Positions 8,602-16,065 of a stretch of 16,247 nucleotides of DNA are shown in pieces. Numbering within the stretch: the stretch's first letter is position 1; each line of letters begins with the position of its first letter. The stretch comes from SCTG01 sp036005325 (GTDB lineage: Bacteria > Nitrospirota > Nitrospiria > Nitrospirales > NS-4): NCBI GenBank assembly GCA_036005325.1, contig DASYQR010000018.1, forward strand, positions 1 through 16,247, given 5' to 3'. The notes beneath the pieces were generated by a model. The model was not told the DNA's origin. It saw nothing but the letters and a program-made list of their open reading frames with translations, and did no database searches. Both the position numbers and the translations under genes were made by a program.

Positions 8602-9887
8602 CGCAGACGCACTTCCACGGACTGGGCGTGCGCTCCCAGTCCCTCCATCTGCGCCAAGCGGACGATGTGGTCCTTGGCCTTGGATAGATCCTCTTTGGTG
8701 TACGAGACGATATTGGACCGTCGCACGTACGCCTCCAGAGACAAGGCCGAATGGAAGCGCGCCGTGCCGCCGGTCGGGAGAATATGGTTCGGCCCGGCCA
8801 CGTAATCGGCGACCGCTGGTGCCGTATACCGTCCGATGAACAACGCCCCCGCGTGGCGGACCTTCTCGATGTATTCGAAGGGATTCTCCACCGAAAGCGA
8901 GAGGTGTTCCGGAGCGATCTCGTTCGCCAAGGCGATTGCCTCGTCCATCGTAGGCACGACGAAGGCCATCGAGTTGTGCTCGATGGCACGGGTGGCGATC
9001 TTCCGGCGCGCCAGCGTCTTGAGCTGTTCCTTGACCAACTTGACGACTTCCTTCGCCAACGAGACCGACGTGGTCACCAACCAAACGGCGGCCTGCTCAT
9101 CGTGCTCCGCCTCACAGAGAAGGTCCGCCGCCACATGGAGGGGATTCGCCCCTTCATCGGCGAGGACCAGCAATTCGCTCGGACCGGCGATCATGTCGAT
9201 GTCCACTGTGCCGTAGACCAGACGCTTGGCAGTCGCAACGAAAATATTCCCCGGTCCGATGATCTTGTCCACGCGGGGAATCGTCTTGGTCCCGTAAGCC
9301 ATGGCCGCGATCGCTTGCACGCCCCCGATGCGGTACACCTCGTCCACCCCGGCGATATCCGCGGCCACCAAGAGATAAGGGCTCAACTCGCCCTTGGGAG
9401 TCGGCACGCACATGACGATTCGTCTCACCCCGGCCACCTTGGCCGGGATCGCGCTCATCAGTACCGAGGACGGATAGACGGCCTTCCCCCCCGGGACGTA
9501 GAGCCCGACCGAGTCCAGCGGGAGAATCGACTGGCCAAGCGTGATCGTGCCGTCCTGCCACATCCATGTCTGTGCGCGCGGCCTTTCCTTTTCGTGAAAG
9601 ACCGTGATCCGGTGAGCCGCATACCGCAGCGCATCGCCTTCTTCCTTGCGGATCTTGTAGTAGGCCTCCTTCACCTGGTCCGGGTTCACTCGGAACTGTG
9701 CAGGCTTCAGCGAGACTCTATCGAACTTGCGGGTATAGCGGCTGACGGCCGCGTCGCCGCCCCGCTCCACGGCCTTGAGGATCGTCCTCACCGTCGTTTC
9801 GACCTTGCCACCCCCCAGATTCGACCGCATGATGATCTTCTTGACGACCGTCTTATACGCGCGATCGGATGCAGCCATGACCTTCAT
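8598..9887 (-). CDS. hisD: Histidinol dehydrogenase HisD
   Basis: Encodes 429 residues and performs the last two oxidations, histidinol to histidine, with NAD and zinc. Landmarks: GLYVPGGKAVYPS near 128-140, a GPGN motif at 211-214, IAGPSELL near 233-240, and the catalytic Glu327-His328 in IAPEHLSL. Zinc ligands by comparison with E. coli (Gln259, His262, Asp360, His419) map to Glu259, His262, Asp361 and His420. The first is therefore glutamate, not glutamine, in LLCEAEHDEQ. The ATG at 9885-9887 overlaps the hisG stop (ATGA) and follows a GGGGGG run six bases upstream; an ATG three codons later is less well placed. The stop overlaps hisB the same way. Confidence 0.98.
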   Translation of the reverse strand: MKVMAASDRAYKTVVKKIIMRSNLGGGKVETTVRTILKAVERGGDAAVSRYTRKFDRVSLKPAQFRVNPDQVKEAYYKIRKEEGDALRYAAHRITVFHEKERPRAQTWMWQDGTITLGQSILPLDSVGLYVPGGKAVYPSSVLMSAIPAKVAGVRRIVMCVPTPKGELSPYLLVAADIAGVDEVYRIGGVQAIAAMAYGTKTIPRVDKIIGPGNIFVATAKRLVYGTVDIDMIAGPSELLVLADEGANPLHVAADLLCEAEHDEQAAVWLVTTSVSLAKEVVKLVKEQLKTLARRKIATRAIEHNSMAFVVPTMDEAIALANEIAPEHLSLSVENPFEYIEKVRHAGALFIGRYTAPAVADYVAGPNHILPTGGTARFHSALSLEAYVRRSNIVSYTKEDLSKAKDHIVRLAQMEGLGAHAQSVEVRLR

Positions 9888-10534
9888 GACCGCCCCCCTT
9901 GAAGCCCCGTCCGCAACGCCTCAATCAAGCCGTTCACCCGCTTGTGCTTCAATTTGAGGCTGGCTCGGTTCACGATGAGACGGGCCGTGGACTCCGCAAT
10001 CACATCCGTCACAACCAGGTTGTGTGCGCGCAGAGTCTTTCCGCTCGAGACCAGGTCCACGATGCGGTCCGCCAGCCCCACCAGCGGCGCAAGCTCGACC
10101 GATCCATAGAGCTTGATGATCTCGATGGGAATGCCCTTTTGCGTGAAGAACCGTTCCGTCATGTTCGGATATTTAGTGGCCACTCGCAATCTGATCCCAT
10201 GCCGCCCGTTTCGCTCGACGGCCGATTCAGGCGCCGCGACGGCGAGCCGGCAGGCTCCGAAACCCAGATCGAGCGGCTCGTAGACATCGGTCGCCTGCTC
10301 CATCAGCACGTCCGCTCCAACGACCCCGACATCCACCGCACCGTATTCGACATACGTGGGAACGTCGCTGGGCCTGATGATCATGAGCGTCGTCCCGCTG
10401 GCCTGGTGCTCAAAGACCAGTCGGCGGCTGTCGGCGGAAATATCCTTCGGCGCCAGTCCCACGCGCTTGAAGAGATCAATCGCCGGTTCCAGCAGCTTAC
10501 CCTTTGACAGGGCCACTGTGAGGATGTCGTTCAT
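9884..10534 (-). CDS. hisG: ATP phosphoribosyltransferase catalytic subunit HisG, short form
   Basis: Encodes 216 residues and starts the pathway by joining ATP and PRPP. Motifs: LTVALSKGKLLEPAIDLF at the N-terminus, VGVVGADVLME, and the C-terminal lobe with ELAPLVGLADRIVDLVSSG and the PRPP-binding-like end. The length is that of the short HisG form, which lacks the C-terminal regulatory ACT-like domain of long HisG (about 290-300 residues). Short HisG needs the HisZ subunit, a histidyl-tRNA synthetase paralogue, for activity and feedback inhibition; no hisZ is in this window. The ATG at 10532-10534 overlaps the murA stop (ATGA), so the his cluster is translationally joined to a cell-wall gene. 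Confidence 0.97.
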   Translation of the reverse strand: MNDILTVALSKGKLLEPAIDLFKRVGLAPKDISADSRRLVFEHQASGTTLMIIRPSDVPTYVEYGAVDVGVVGADVLMEQATDVYEPLDLGFGACRLAVAAPESAVERNGRHGIRLRVATKYPNMTERFFTQKGIPIEIIKLYGSVELAPLVGLADRIVDLVSSGKTLRAHNLVVTDVIAESTARLIVNRASLKLKHKRVNGLIEALRTGLQGGRS

Positions 10535-11793
10535 GAACGCTCCGCCTCCCGACGAATCTGCGCGCCGAGGCCGGCCAGCTTGGCATCCAGCCGCTCGTAG
10601 CCCCGATCCAGGTGATAGACACGGGTCACACGCGTTTCGCCCTCCGCGGCTAAACCGGCCAGAATGAGGCAGGCGCTGGCCCGCAAATCAGACGCCATGA
10701 CGGGCGCGCCGCTCAGACGCTCGACTCCGGTCACAACGGCGTGATTCCCTTCGATCCGGATGTCCGCGCCCATGCGCTGCAACTCCAGAATGTGGATGAA
10801 GCGACTCTCGAACACAGTCTCGGTAATCACGCTGCTCCCGCGGGCGATTGCCATCAGGGCCATCATCTGGGCCTGCATGTCGGTCGGAAATCCCGGATAC
10901 GGCAGGGTCTTCACGTCCACAGACTGGAGTCTCCCCTGGCCCCGTACCTGAATCGCCTCCTTTTCTACCTGCAACTGAGCACCCGCCTCCCTGAGCTTCG
11001 CAAGCAAGGCGTCACAGTGTTCAGGCCGGCAGCGCGTCACGCGCACCTCTCCGCCCGTGATGGCACCGGCGATCAGATACGTCCCCGTCTCGATCCGATC
11101 CGGCACGATTTCGTGATCGGCGCCGCGCAACTCGGACACGCCTTCGATCGTAATGACGTCGGTGCCGGCTCCCGAGATCCGGGCTCCCCGCTTGATCAAA
11201 AACTGCGCGAGGTCGGTGATCTCCGGTTCGCGGGCGGCGTTTTCGAGGACCGTTTTCCCCTCTGCCAAACAGGCAGCCATCATGATGGTCTCGGTGCCGG
11301 TGACGGTCGGCAGATCAAAGTAAATCCTGGCTCCTTTCAGCCGGCCCTTGACGCGGGCATGGACGTTCCCGTGCTCGATGCGAATCTCGGCGCCCATCTT
11401 TTCCAAGGCGGCCAAATGTAAGTTGATGGGCCGTGCGCCGATGGCGCACCCGCCCGGCAGCGCGACGACCGCTTCTCCCCACCGGGCCAGCAATGGGCTG
11501 AGTACGAGGACCGAGGCCCGCATCGTTTTGACCAGCTCGTAAGGAGCTTCGATGGACGTGATCGCCACAAGCGAGATGGTAAAGCGATCATTCTGGGTCT
11601 CCACGGCGGCGCCCAGGTGTATCAGGACCTTCGACATGGTCAGAACATCCCGCACGTCGGGAACATTAGTGAGCGTGCAGGTTCCCGTGCTGAGCAACGT
11701 CGACGCGAGGATCGGCAGCGCGGCGTTCTTGGCCCCGCTGATGCGGACCTCACCCGCCAGACGCCGGCCTCCTTGAATGACCATGCAGTCCAT
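10531..11793 (-). CDS. murA: UDP-N-acetylglucosamine 1-carboxyvinyltransferase MurA
   Basis: Encodes 420 residues and catalyses the first committed step of peptidoglycan synthesis, transfer of enolpyruvate from PEP to UDP-GlcNAc in the cytoplasm. The active-site loop is LPGGCAIGARPINLH with Cys116, the residue attacked by fosfomycin; so the enzyme has the sensitive Cys form. The substrate-binding SGAKNAALP is at 19-27. I take the ATG at 11791-11793 as start, giving MDCMVIQGG, which aligns with the usual MDxLVIxGG. AGAGG lies seven bases upstream. A GTG one codon earlier (11796) is possible. The start overlaps the prmC stop by one base (TGATG) and the stop overlaps hisG (ATGA). Confidence 0.97.
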   Translation of the reverse strand: MDCMVIQGGRRLAGEVRISGAKNAALPILASTLLSTGTCTLTNVPDVRDVLTMSKVLIHLGAAVETQNDRFTISLVAITSIEAPYELVKTMRASVLVLSPLLARWGEAVVALPGGCAIGARPINLHLAALEKMGAEIRIEHGNVHARVKGRLKGARIYFDLPTVTGTETIMMAACLAEGKTVLENAAREPEITDLAQFLIKRGARISGAGTDVITIEGVSELRGADHEIVPDRIETGTYLIAGAITGGEVRVTRCRPEHCDALLAKLREAGAQLQVEKEAIQVRGQGRLQSVDVKTLPYPGFPTDMQAQMMALMAIARGSSVITETVFESRFIHILELQRMGADIRIEGNHAVVTGVERLSGAPVMASDLRASACLILAGLAAEGETRVTRVYHLDRGYERLDAKLAGLGAQIRREAERS

Positions 11794-12722
11794 CACGCGA
11801 CCTCTTTACCGCTTCGCCGGGCGACAAGTACCCGCTCGATGCCGGCCTCGTCCTTGCGGCATACTATTGAGTCGTACGCACCGCTCGTTCGCTCAAGGCT
11901 CATCACGGAATCGGCCTGGCCGGCTCCCAATTCCACAATCAAGCACCCGCCCTGCTTCAACAGCATCGGCGCCTCTCTCAGAAGCCGACGATAATAGACT
12001 AACCCGTCCGCCCCCGCTGCCAACGCCACCCGCGGCTCATAACGGGAGACCTCCGGTTGAAGCCCTTCCAGCTCACCAACAGGGATATACGGAGGGTTGG
12101 AGACAATGACGTCGAAGCGCTCCCGCGCCCTGGCGGAAAAAGCCCCCAGCAGGTCGGCCTGGACAAACCGGATACGATCGAACATCCCATGGCGGATCGC
12201 ATTGGCGCGGGCGACAGCCAACGCGGGAGCGGAAATATCCAGCGCGTACATCGTCGCGTCGGGCCGCTCCCGCACAACCGCCACGGCGATACAGCCCGAT
12301 CCGGTCCCCACATCGGCCAGGCGCGGCCCGTTGACCCTTGCGATGACGCGAAGGGTCTCCTCGACAAGAAGTTCTGTTTCGGGCCTTGGAATCAGGACAT
12401 CCCGCGTCACCACCATGTCAAGGCCCCGAAACTCCTGCGTGCCTAAGAGGTATTGGAGAGGCTCGCGCGATGCGCGGCGCCTGATGAGGGACCAGGACCG
12501 TTCAGACTGGCGCGCGGAAACTGTCCGCTCTCCTTCGAGAAGCAGTACGTGTGACGGCAGCTCCAGGACGTGAGCGAGCAACCAATCGGCTTCCCGGACC
12601 GGATTGGCGATGCCCGCGGCCTTCAAGACATTCCAAGCCCTACGGCGCAGCTCACCGACGGTCACGTCCGCGGAGGCAACGCTCGCGCTCATTGGCCTTC
12701 CGACATCACAATCATTTGTCAT
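11793..12722 (-). CDS. prmC: Release factor glutamine methyltransferase PrmC
   Basis: Encodes up to 309 residues. PrmC methylates the glutamine of the GGQ motif in release factors, using S-adenosylmethionine. The N-terminal helical domain (to about 105) is followed by the Rossmann methyltransferase domain, with motif I ADVGTGSGCIAVAV (GTGSG 139-143) and the catalytic NPPY at 209-212. Its substrate RF1 is encoded immediately upstream. The start is not certain: the ATG at 12722 overlaps prfA by 11 nt, while another in-frame ATG ten codons later (12692) follows GGAAGG closely and gives MSASVASADV. Either choice leaves the conserved domains whole. The stop overlaps the murA start. Confidence 0.95.
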   Translation of the reverse strand: MTNDCDVGRPMSASVASADVTVGELRRRAWNVLKAAGIANPVREADWLLAHVLELPSHVLLLEGERTVSARQSERSWSLIRRRASREPLQYLLGTQEFRGLDMVVTRDVLIPRPETELLVEETLRVIARVNGPRLADVGTGSGCIAVAVVRERPDATMYALDISAPALAVARANAIRHGMFDRIRFVQADLLGAFSARARERFDVIVSNPPYIPVGELEGLQPEVSRYEPRVALAAGADGLVYYRRLLREAPMLLKQGGCLIVELGAGQADSVMSLERTSGAYDSIVCRKDEAGIERVLVARRSGKEVA

Positions 12723-13803
12723 CCTGTTCCAGCGCCTGGTCTGCTGCGATCAACCCGTCGATGATCTCGTCCAGATCACCCGCCAGGACCTGATCCAATC
12801 GGTGCAAGGTCAGGCCGATCCGGTGATCGGTCACCCGGTTCTGGGGAAAATTGTAGGTCCGAATCTTTTCGCTCCGGTCGCCCGTGCCAACCTGGGACCG
12901 CCGCTGCTGGGCGATCTCATTTTCCTGTTTTTCCCGTTCCGCTTCGAGGATGCGGGACCGGAGATTGCGCATCGCCTTGTTCCGGTTCTTGAGCTGTGAG
13001 CGCTCGTCCTGGCACGTCACGACGACTCCGGTCGGAACGTGCGTGATCCGCACGGCCGAATAGGTCGTGTTCACGCTCTGCCCGCCCGCTCCCGAAGAAC
13101 AAAAGGTGTCGATCTTCAAATCCTTGGGATCAATCTGGATGTCCACTTCCTCTGCTTCCGGCATCACCGCCACCGTGACGGTGGAGGTGTGGATGCGGCC
13201 GCTGGCTTCCGTCGCCGGCACGCGCTGGACCCGGTGCACACCGCTTTCGTGCTTGAACCGGCTGTAGGCGCCCTTCCCTTCAATCAGCAGCACGGCCTCC
13301 TTCACGCCGCCGATCTCGGTCGTGTTGGAGTCGACCGCTTCGACCCGAAAGCGGCGTCGCTCCGCATACCGCTGGTACATCCGGACGAGCTCGGCGGCGA
13401 AGAGGGCCGCCTCATCGCCCCCGGTTCCCGCGCGGACCTCGAGAAACGTATTCTTCTCATCCCGAGGGTCCTTCGGCATCAGTATCTCACGGGCGCGCGA
13501 CTCCAGCTCGGCCCGCTTGACCCCCAGATCTTTCAGTTCCTCGCGCGCCAAGTCTTTCATGGCCGGCTCGGCACGGGAATCCTGCAGCATTGCCTCGGCC
13601 TCGGCGGACTGCTTCAGCAGGGCGCAGAGCTCGCGATAGAGCTCCGCCTGCGGAGCCAGTTCCGCCCGTTCCTTGTTCAGCTTCTGGATCTGCGCCGGCT
13701 GCGACAGGACAGCCGCATCCGACAGCCGCCGGTCGATGTCCTCGACCCGCTGTGCGGCGGCTTCCAATTTGGCCAGGAGGGGCGCTTCTTTCACGGCAGG
13801 CAT
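12712..13803 (-). CDS. prfA: Peptide chain release factor 1 (RF1)
   Basis: Encodes 363 residues and ends translation at UAA and UAG. The stop-codon reading tripeptide PAT is at 196-198, marking RF1 rather than RF2. The peptidyl-tRNA hydrolysis motif GGQ is at 240-242 in SSGAGGQSVNTTYS. A helical N-terminal domain 1 precedes them, and the C-terminal GLTLHRLDQVLAGDLDEII is typical. The ATG at 13801-13803 is chosen because GGGGAGAG lies about six bases upstream; the frame is open 13 codons further but those run into the terminator. The message must pass or start after the strong terminator at 13819-13857, so its expression relative to rho and rpmE may be controlled there. Overlaps prmC by up to 11 nt. 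Confidence 0.97.
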   Translation of the reverse strand: MPAVKEAPLLAKLEAAAQRVEDIDRRLSDAAVLSQPAQIQKLNKERAELAPQAELYRELCALLKQSAEAEAMLQDSRAEPAMKDLAREELKDLGVKRAELESRAREILMPKDPRDEKNTFLEVRAGTGGDEAALFAAELVRMYQRYAERRRFRVEAVDSNTTEIGGVKEAVLLIEGKGAYSRFKHESGVHRVQRVPATEASGRIHTSTVTVAVMPEAEEVDIQIDPKDLKIDTFCSSGAGGQSVNTTYSAVRITHVPTGVVVTCQDERSQLKNRNKAMRNLRSRILEAEREKQENEIAQQRRSQVGTGDRSEKIRTYNFPQNRVTDHRIGLTLHRLDQVLAGDLDEIIDGLIAADQALEQDDK

Positions 13804-13818
13804 GCTTGCTCTCCCCTC

Positions 13819-13857
13819 AAAAAACAACAACACCTGCCCCACGGGAGGCAGGCGTTG
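13819..13857 (-). terminator. Rho-independent terminator between rpmE and prfA
   Basis: On the minus strand CAACGCCTGCC (13847-13857) pairs with GGCAGGTGTTG (13828-13838) over 11 bp with one G-T pair, around an eight-base loop. It is followed at once by TTGTTTTTT. This is a classic intrinsic terminator for transcripts coming from rho-rpmE. The T-run ends only about 15 nt before the prfA ATG, next to its ribosome binding site. A smaller hairpin (13875-13893, six-base stem) spanning the rpmE stop lies just upstream. Confidence 0.85.
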
Positions 13858-13884
13858 CCGTAAACTCCTCTAATACTGCCGCAA

Positions 13885-14094
13885 TCAGGCAGTTTTCTTG
13901 CGAATGTACTTTTTCTTGAAACGCTCCACACGCCCTTCGGAGTCCACGATTTTCTGCGTCCCCGTATAAAATGGATGGCAGTTGGAACAGATATCCACCT
14001 TGATATCCCCCACCGTCGAACGCGTCTTCAATTTGTACCCGCAGGCGCAACTGATCGTCGCCTCCTTGTATTCCGGATGTATTCCCGCCTTCAT
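13885..14094 (-). CDS. rpmE: Ribosomal protein bL31, zinc-binding form
   Basis: Encodes 69 residues, a small protein of the 50S subunit at the subunit interface. It is the zinc (C+) form: Cys16 and Cys18 in SCACGY, Cys36 and Cys39 in DICSNCHPF. The segment HPFYTGTQKIVDSEGRVERF is the family signature and the tail is lysine-rich. The start ATG (14092-14094) has GGGAAGGGAG around ten bases upstream. The gene lies 26 nt after the rho stop and is co-transcribed with it. The presence of the C+ form makes zinc limitation a possible regulatory condition elsewhere, through a C- paralogue, but none is visible here. Confidence 0.98.
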   Translation of the reverse strand: MKAGIHPEYKEATISCACGYKLKTRSTVGDIKVDICSNCHPFYTGTQKIVDSEGRVERFKKKYIRKKTA

Positions 14095-14120
14095 GATACG
14101 CGTGCTCCCTTCCCAACCAC

Positions 14121-15401
14121 CTACCGGTTCATCGAGTCCAGAAAATCCTTGTTCGTCTTTGTCCCCTGGATCTTGTCAATCAAAAATTCCATGGCCTCCA
14201 TCGTGCCGAGCGGGCTCAGGACCTTGCGGAGGATCCACATCTTATTGAGCCGCTCCTTATCCACCAGCAGCTCTTCCTTGCGCGTGCCGGAAGCCCCTAT
14301 TTCAATCGCCGGGAAAACCCGCTTGTCGGCCAGACGGCGGTCTAGATGCACTTCCATGTTCCCGGTTCCCTTAAATTCTTCGAAGATCACGTCATCCATG
14401 CGGCTCCCCGTGTCCACCAGAGCCGTGGCCATGATCGTCAAGCTCCCGCCGTCTTCGATATTCCGGGCCGCGCCGAAAAATCGCTTGGGCCGCTGGAGAG
14501 CGTTGGAGTCCAACCCGCCGGACAGCACCTTGCCGCTGGGCGGCGCGATCGTGTTGTAGGCGCGGGCCAGACGGGTGATGCTGTCGAGCAGAATCACCAC
14601 ATCGCGTTTGTGCTCCACCAGCCGCTTCGCCTTCTCGATGACCATCTCGGCCACCTGCGCGTGACGCTGGGCTGGCTCATCGAAGGTCGAGCTGATGACC
14701 TCGGCCTTGACCTGCCTCTGCCAATCGGTGACTTCTTCGGGCCGCTCGTCGATCAGCAGGACGATGAGGACGATCTCAGGGTGGTTTTTGATGATCGCCC
14801 GGGCGATCGCCTGCAGCATCATGGTCTTGCCCGTCCTGGGAGCCGCCACGATCAACCCACGCTGGCCTTTCCCGATCGGCGTGATCAGCTCCATGACGCG
14901 GGTGCAGTGTTCGTTGGGATCGAACTCCAGGTTGATCCGCTCCTCGGGATAGAGGGGCGTGAGGTTGTCGAAGAGAATCTTGTCGCGGGCGATTTCCGGG
15001 TCCTCGAAGTTGATCTTTTCGACCTTGAGGAGGGCGAAATAACGCTCGCTCTCTTTGGGCGGGCGGATCTGGCCGGAAACGATGTCGCCGGTGCGTAGAT
15101 TGAATCGTCGAATCTGGGAGGGAGAGATGTAGATATCGTCCGGGCCGGGGAGGTAATTGGAATCGGGAGCGCGGAGAAATCCGAAGCCGTCCGGGAGCGT
15201 CTCCAGCACTCCTTCGCCGTAAATGATCCCGTTCTTTTCGGTCTGGGCCTGAAGGATGGCGAAGATCAACTCCTGCTTGCGGAGATTCGCGGCTCCGTCG
15301 ATCTTCAGCTCCTTGGCGACCTCGTTCAGTTCGGTGATGTTCCGCTGTTTCAACTGGGCCAGATACATGACCGTCTCTCTGGTTGTCGTCGCTTGGGACA
15401 T
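14121..15401 (-). CDS. rho: Transcription termination factor Rho
   Basis: Encodes 426 residues, the hexameric RNA helicase that ends transcription at unstructured C-rich RNA. The N-terminal helical part (about 12-55) is followed by the cold-shock-like RNA-binding domain with GVLETLPDGFGFLR (64-77), then the ATPase domain. Walker A is AAPRTGKT at 186-193, Walker B is VVILLDS with Asp273, and GGLDSNALQRPKRFFGAARN carries the Q-loop. Chosen start is the ATG at 15399-15401, because AGGGAG lies just upstream. Another ATG at codon 12 would give MYLAQLKQRNI, nearer the usual Rho N-terminus, so the first 11 residues may be an extension. The gene has its own promoter at 15543-15571 and a leader of about 135 nt, which suits autogenous control as known for rho in other bacteria. 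Confidence 0.98.
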   Translation of the reverse strand: MSQATTTRETVMYLAQLKQRNITELNEVAKELKIDGAANLRKQELIFAILQAQTEKNGIIYGEGVLETLPDGFGFLRAPDSNYLPGPDDIYISPSQIRRFNLRTGDIVSGQIRPPKESERYFALLKVEKINFEDPEIARDKILFDNLTPLYPEERINLEFDPNEHCTRVMELITPIGKGQRGLIVAAPRTGKTMMLQAIARAIIKNHPEIVLIVLLIDERPEEVTDWQRQVKAEVISSTFDEPAQRHAQVAEMVIEKAKRLVEHKRDVVILLDSITRLARAYNTIAPPSGKVLSGGLDSNALQRPKRFFGAARNIEDGGSLTIMATALVDTGSRMDDVIFEEFKGTGNMEVHLDRRLADKRVFPAIEIGASGTRKEELLVDKERLNKMWILRKVLSPLGTMEAMEFLIDKIQGTKTNKDFLDSMNR

Positions 15402-15536
15402 ATTGCTCCCTTACCTCCCTATGAGCAGATGTTGATACCCGTACCGGATGGAATCAAAACTCTCTAACCGATCAACCGCTTTGGTTTCATTGAGAACTGA
15501 CCTGGGGAAGAATCACGAGGTGGTCGACTTTGAAAC
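15402..15536 (-). promoter_or_regulatory. rho mRNA leader
   Basis: About 135 nt lie between the predicted start of transcription and the rho ATG. The leader has pyrimidine-rich stretches and only weak hairpins. It holds two very short reading frames: ATG at 15490 to TAG at 15464 (eight codons, MKPKRLIG) and a TTG-started frame a little downstream. Neither has a convincing ribosome binding site. The E. coli rho leader also carries a short peptide and is a site of Rho-dependent autoregulation; a similar role here is inference. Confidence 0.35.
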
Positions 15537-15542
15537 TGGCTT

Positions 15543-15571
15543 AGCATAACCTCCGCACGGCCCTTTGTCAA
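15543..15571 (-). promoter_or_regulatory. Sigma-70 promoter of rho
   Basis: On the minus strand a perfect TTGACA (15566-15571) is followed after exactly 17 nt by TATGCT (15543-15548), which keeps four of six consensus bases including TA and the final T. Expected transcription start is near 15536. It is the best promoter seen for the whole minus-strand block. Confidence 0.8.
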
Positions 15572-15623
15572 TACCCAATATGCGGCACCGGGACGGCCTT
15601 TTCTCCGAGACCCGGCGCCCGGT

Positions 15624-15653
15624 TTGACGTGTATGAAGCCCCCTTGTTATCAT
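15624..15653 (+). promoter_or_regulatory. Sigma-70 promoter of the DUF2203 gene
   Basis: TTGACG (15624-15629) is followed after 18 nt by TATCAT (15648-15653), each matching the consensus in five of six positions. Transcription should start near 15660, about 4 nt before the ATG at 15664, so the message would have almost no leader. The promoter is back to back with that of rho, the -35 boxes being about 50 bp apart. Confidence 0.65.
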
Positions 15654-15663
15654 AAAGAGCCCT

Positions 15664-16065
15664 ATGGAAGGCCGCACGTTCACACTGGTTGAAGCCAAGC
15701 ATCTGCTCCCCCAACTCGAGGAGCAGCTTCTGGCCGTCAAGAAGGATAAGGAAGTCTTGGTCCATAGCCATGGGGAGATCAAGCGAGCCAGCGCCAATGC
15801 CCAGGCCAACGGGGGCAGCATCGCCGGCCCCCGCTACATCCGCGCCCTCGAGCGGATCAGCGACAGCGTGGAGGCCATTCAGGAGATGGGGGTCCTGGTC
15901 AAGGACCTGGACGTCGGCCTCTGCGACTTTCCCTACCTGTTGGGCGATCGTGTCGTCTACCTCTGCTGGAAACTGGGCGAACAGGAAATCAACTTCTGGC
16001 ACGAGGTCGAGGACGGGTATGCCGGCCGCCAGCCCATCGAGACGCTGACCGAGAGCGAAATGTGA
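15664..16065 (+). CDS. DUF2203 family protein
   Basis: Encodes 133 residues. The N-terminus FTLVEAKHLLPQLEEQL and the C-terminal half, with VKDLDVGLCDFPYLLGDRVVYLCWKLGE, INFWHEVEDGYAGRQPI, are the conserved blocks of the DUF2203 family of small soluble bacterial proteins. The first half is a predicted helical hairpin and the second a compact domain with conserved Trp, His and Glu. No biochemical function is known to me. The ATG is well supported by the family N-terminus. A ribosome binding site is hardly possible if transcription begins at the predicted point. The stop overlaps the next gene by four bases (GTGA), implying a two-gene or longer operon running out of the window. Confidence 0.9.
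   Translation: MEGRTFTLVEAKHLLPQLEEQLLAVKKDKEVLVHSHGEIKRASANAQANGGSIAGPRYIRALERISDSVEAIQEMGVLVKDLDVGLCDFPYLLGDRVVYLCWKLGEQEINFWHEVEDGYAGRQPIETLTESEM

Noticed and set aside
8602..9084. Extension of the hisB frame upstream into hisD
   Set aside because: Overlaps hisD almost fully, and HisB of 197 residues from 8601 has the normal length with a coupled start.
8751..9902. Plus-strand open frame (383 codons) opposite hisD
   Set aside because: Antisense shadow of hisD; the minus strand carries all HisD motifs.
13039..13863. Plus-strand open frame (274 codons) opposite prfA
   Set aside because: Antisense shadow; it also runs through the terminator hairpin.
13875..13900. Plus-strand terminator (hairpin ACTGCC/GGCAGT followed by TTTTCTT)
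   Set aside because: The stem is only six pairs and there is no plus-strand gene to terminate; the sequence is the end of rpmE.
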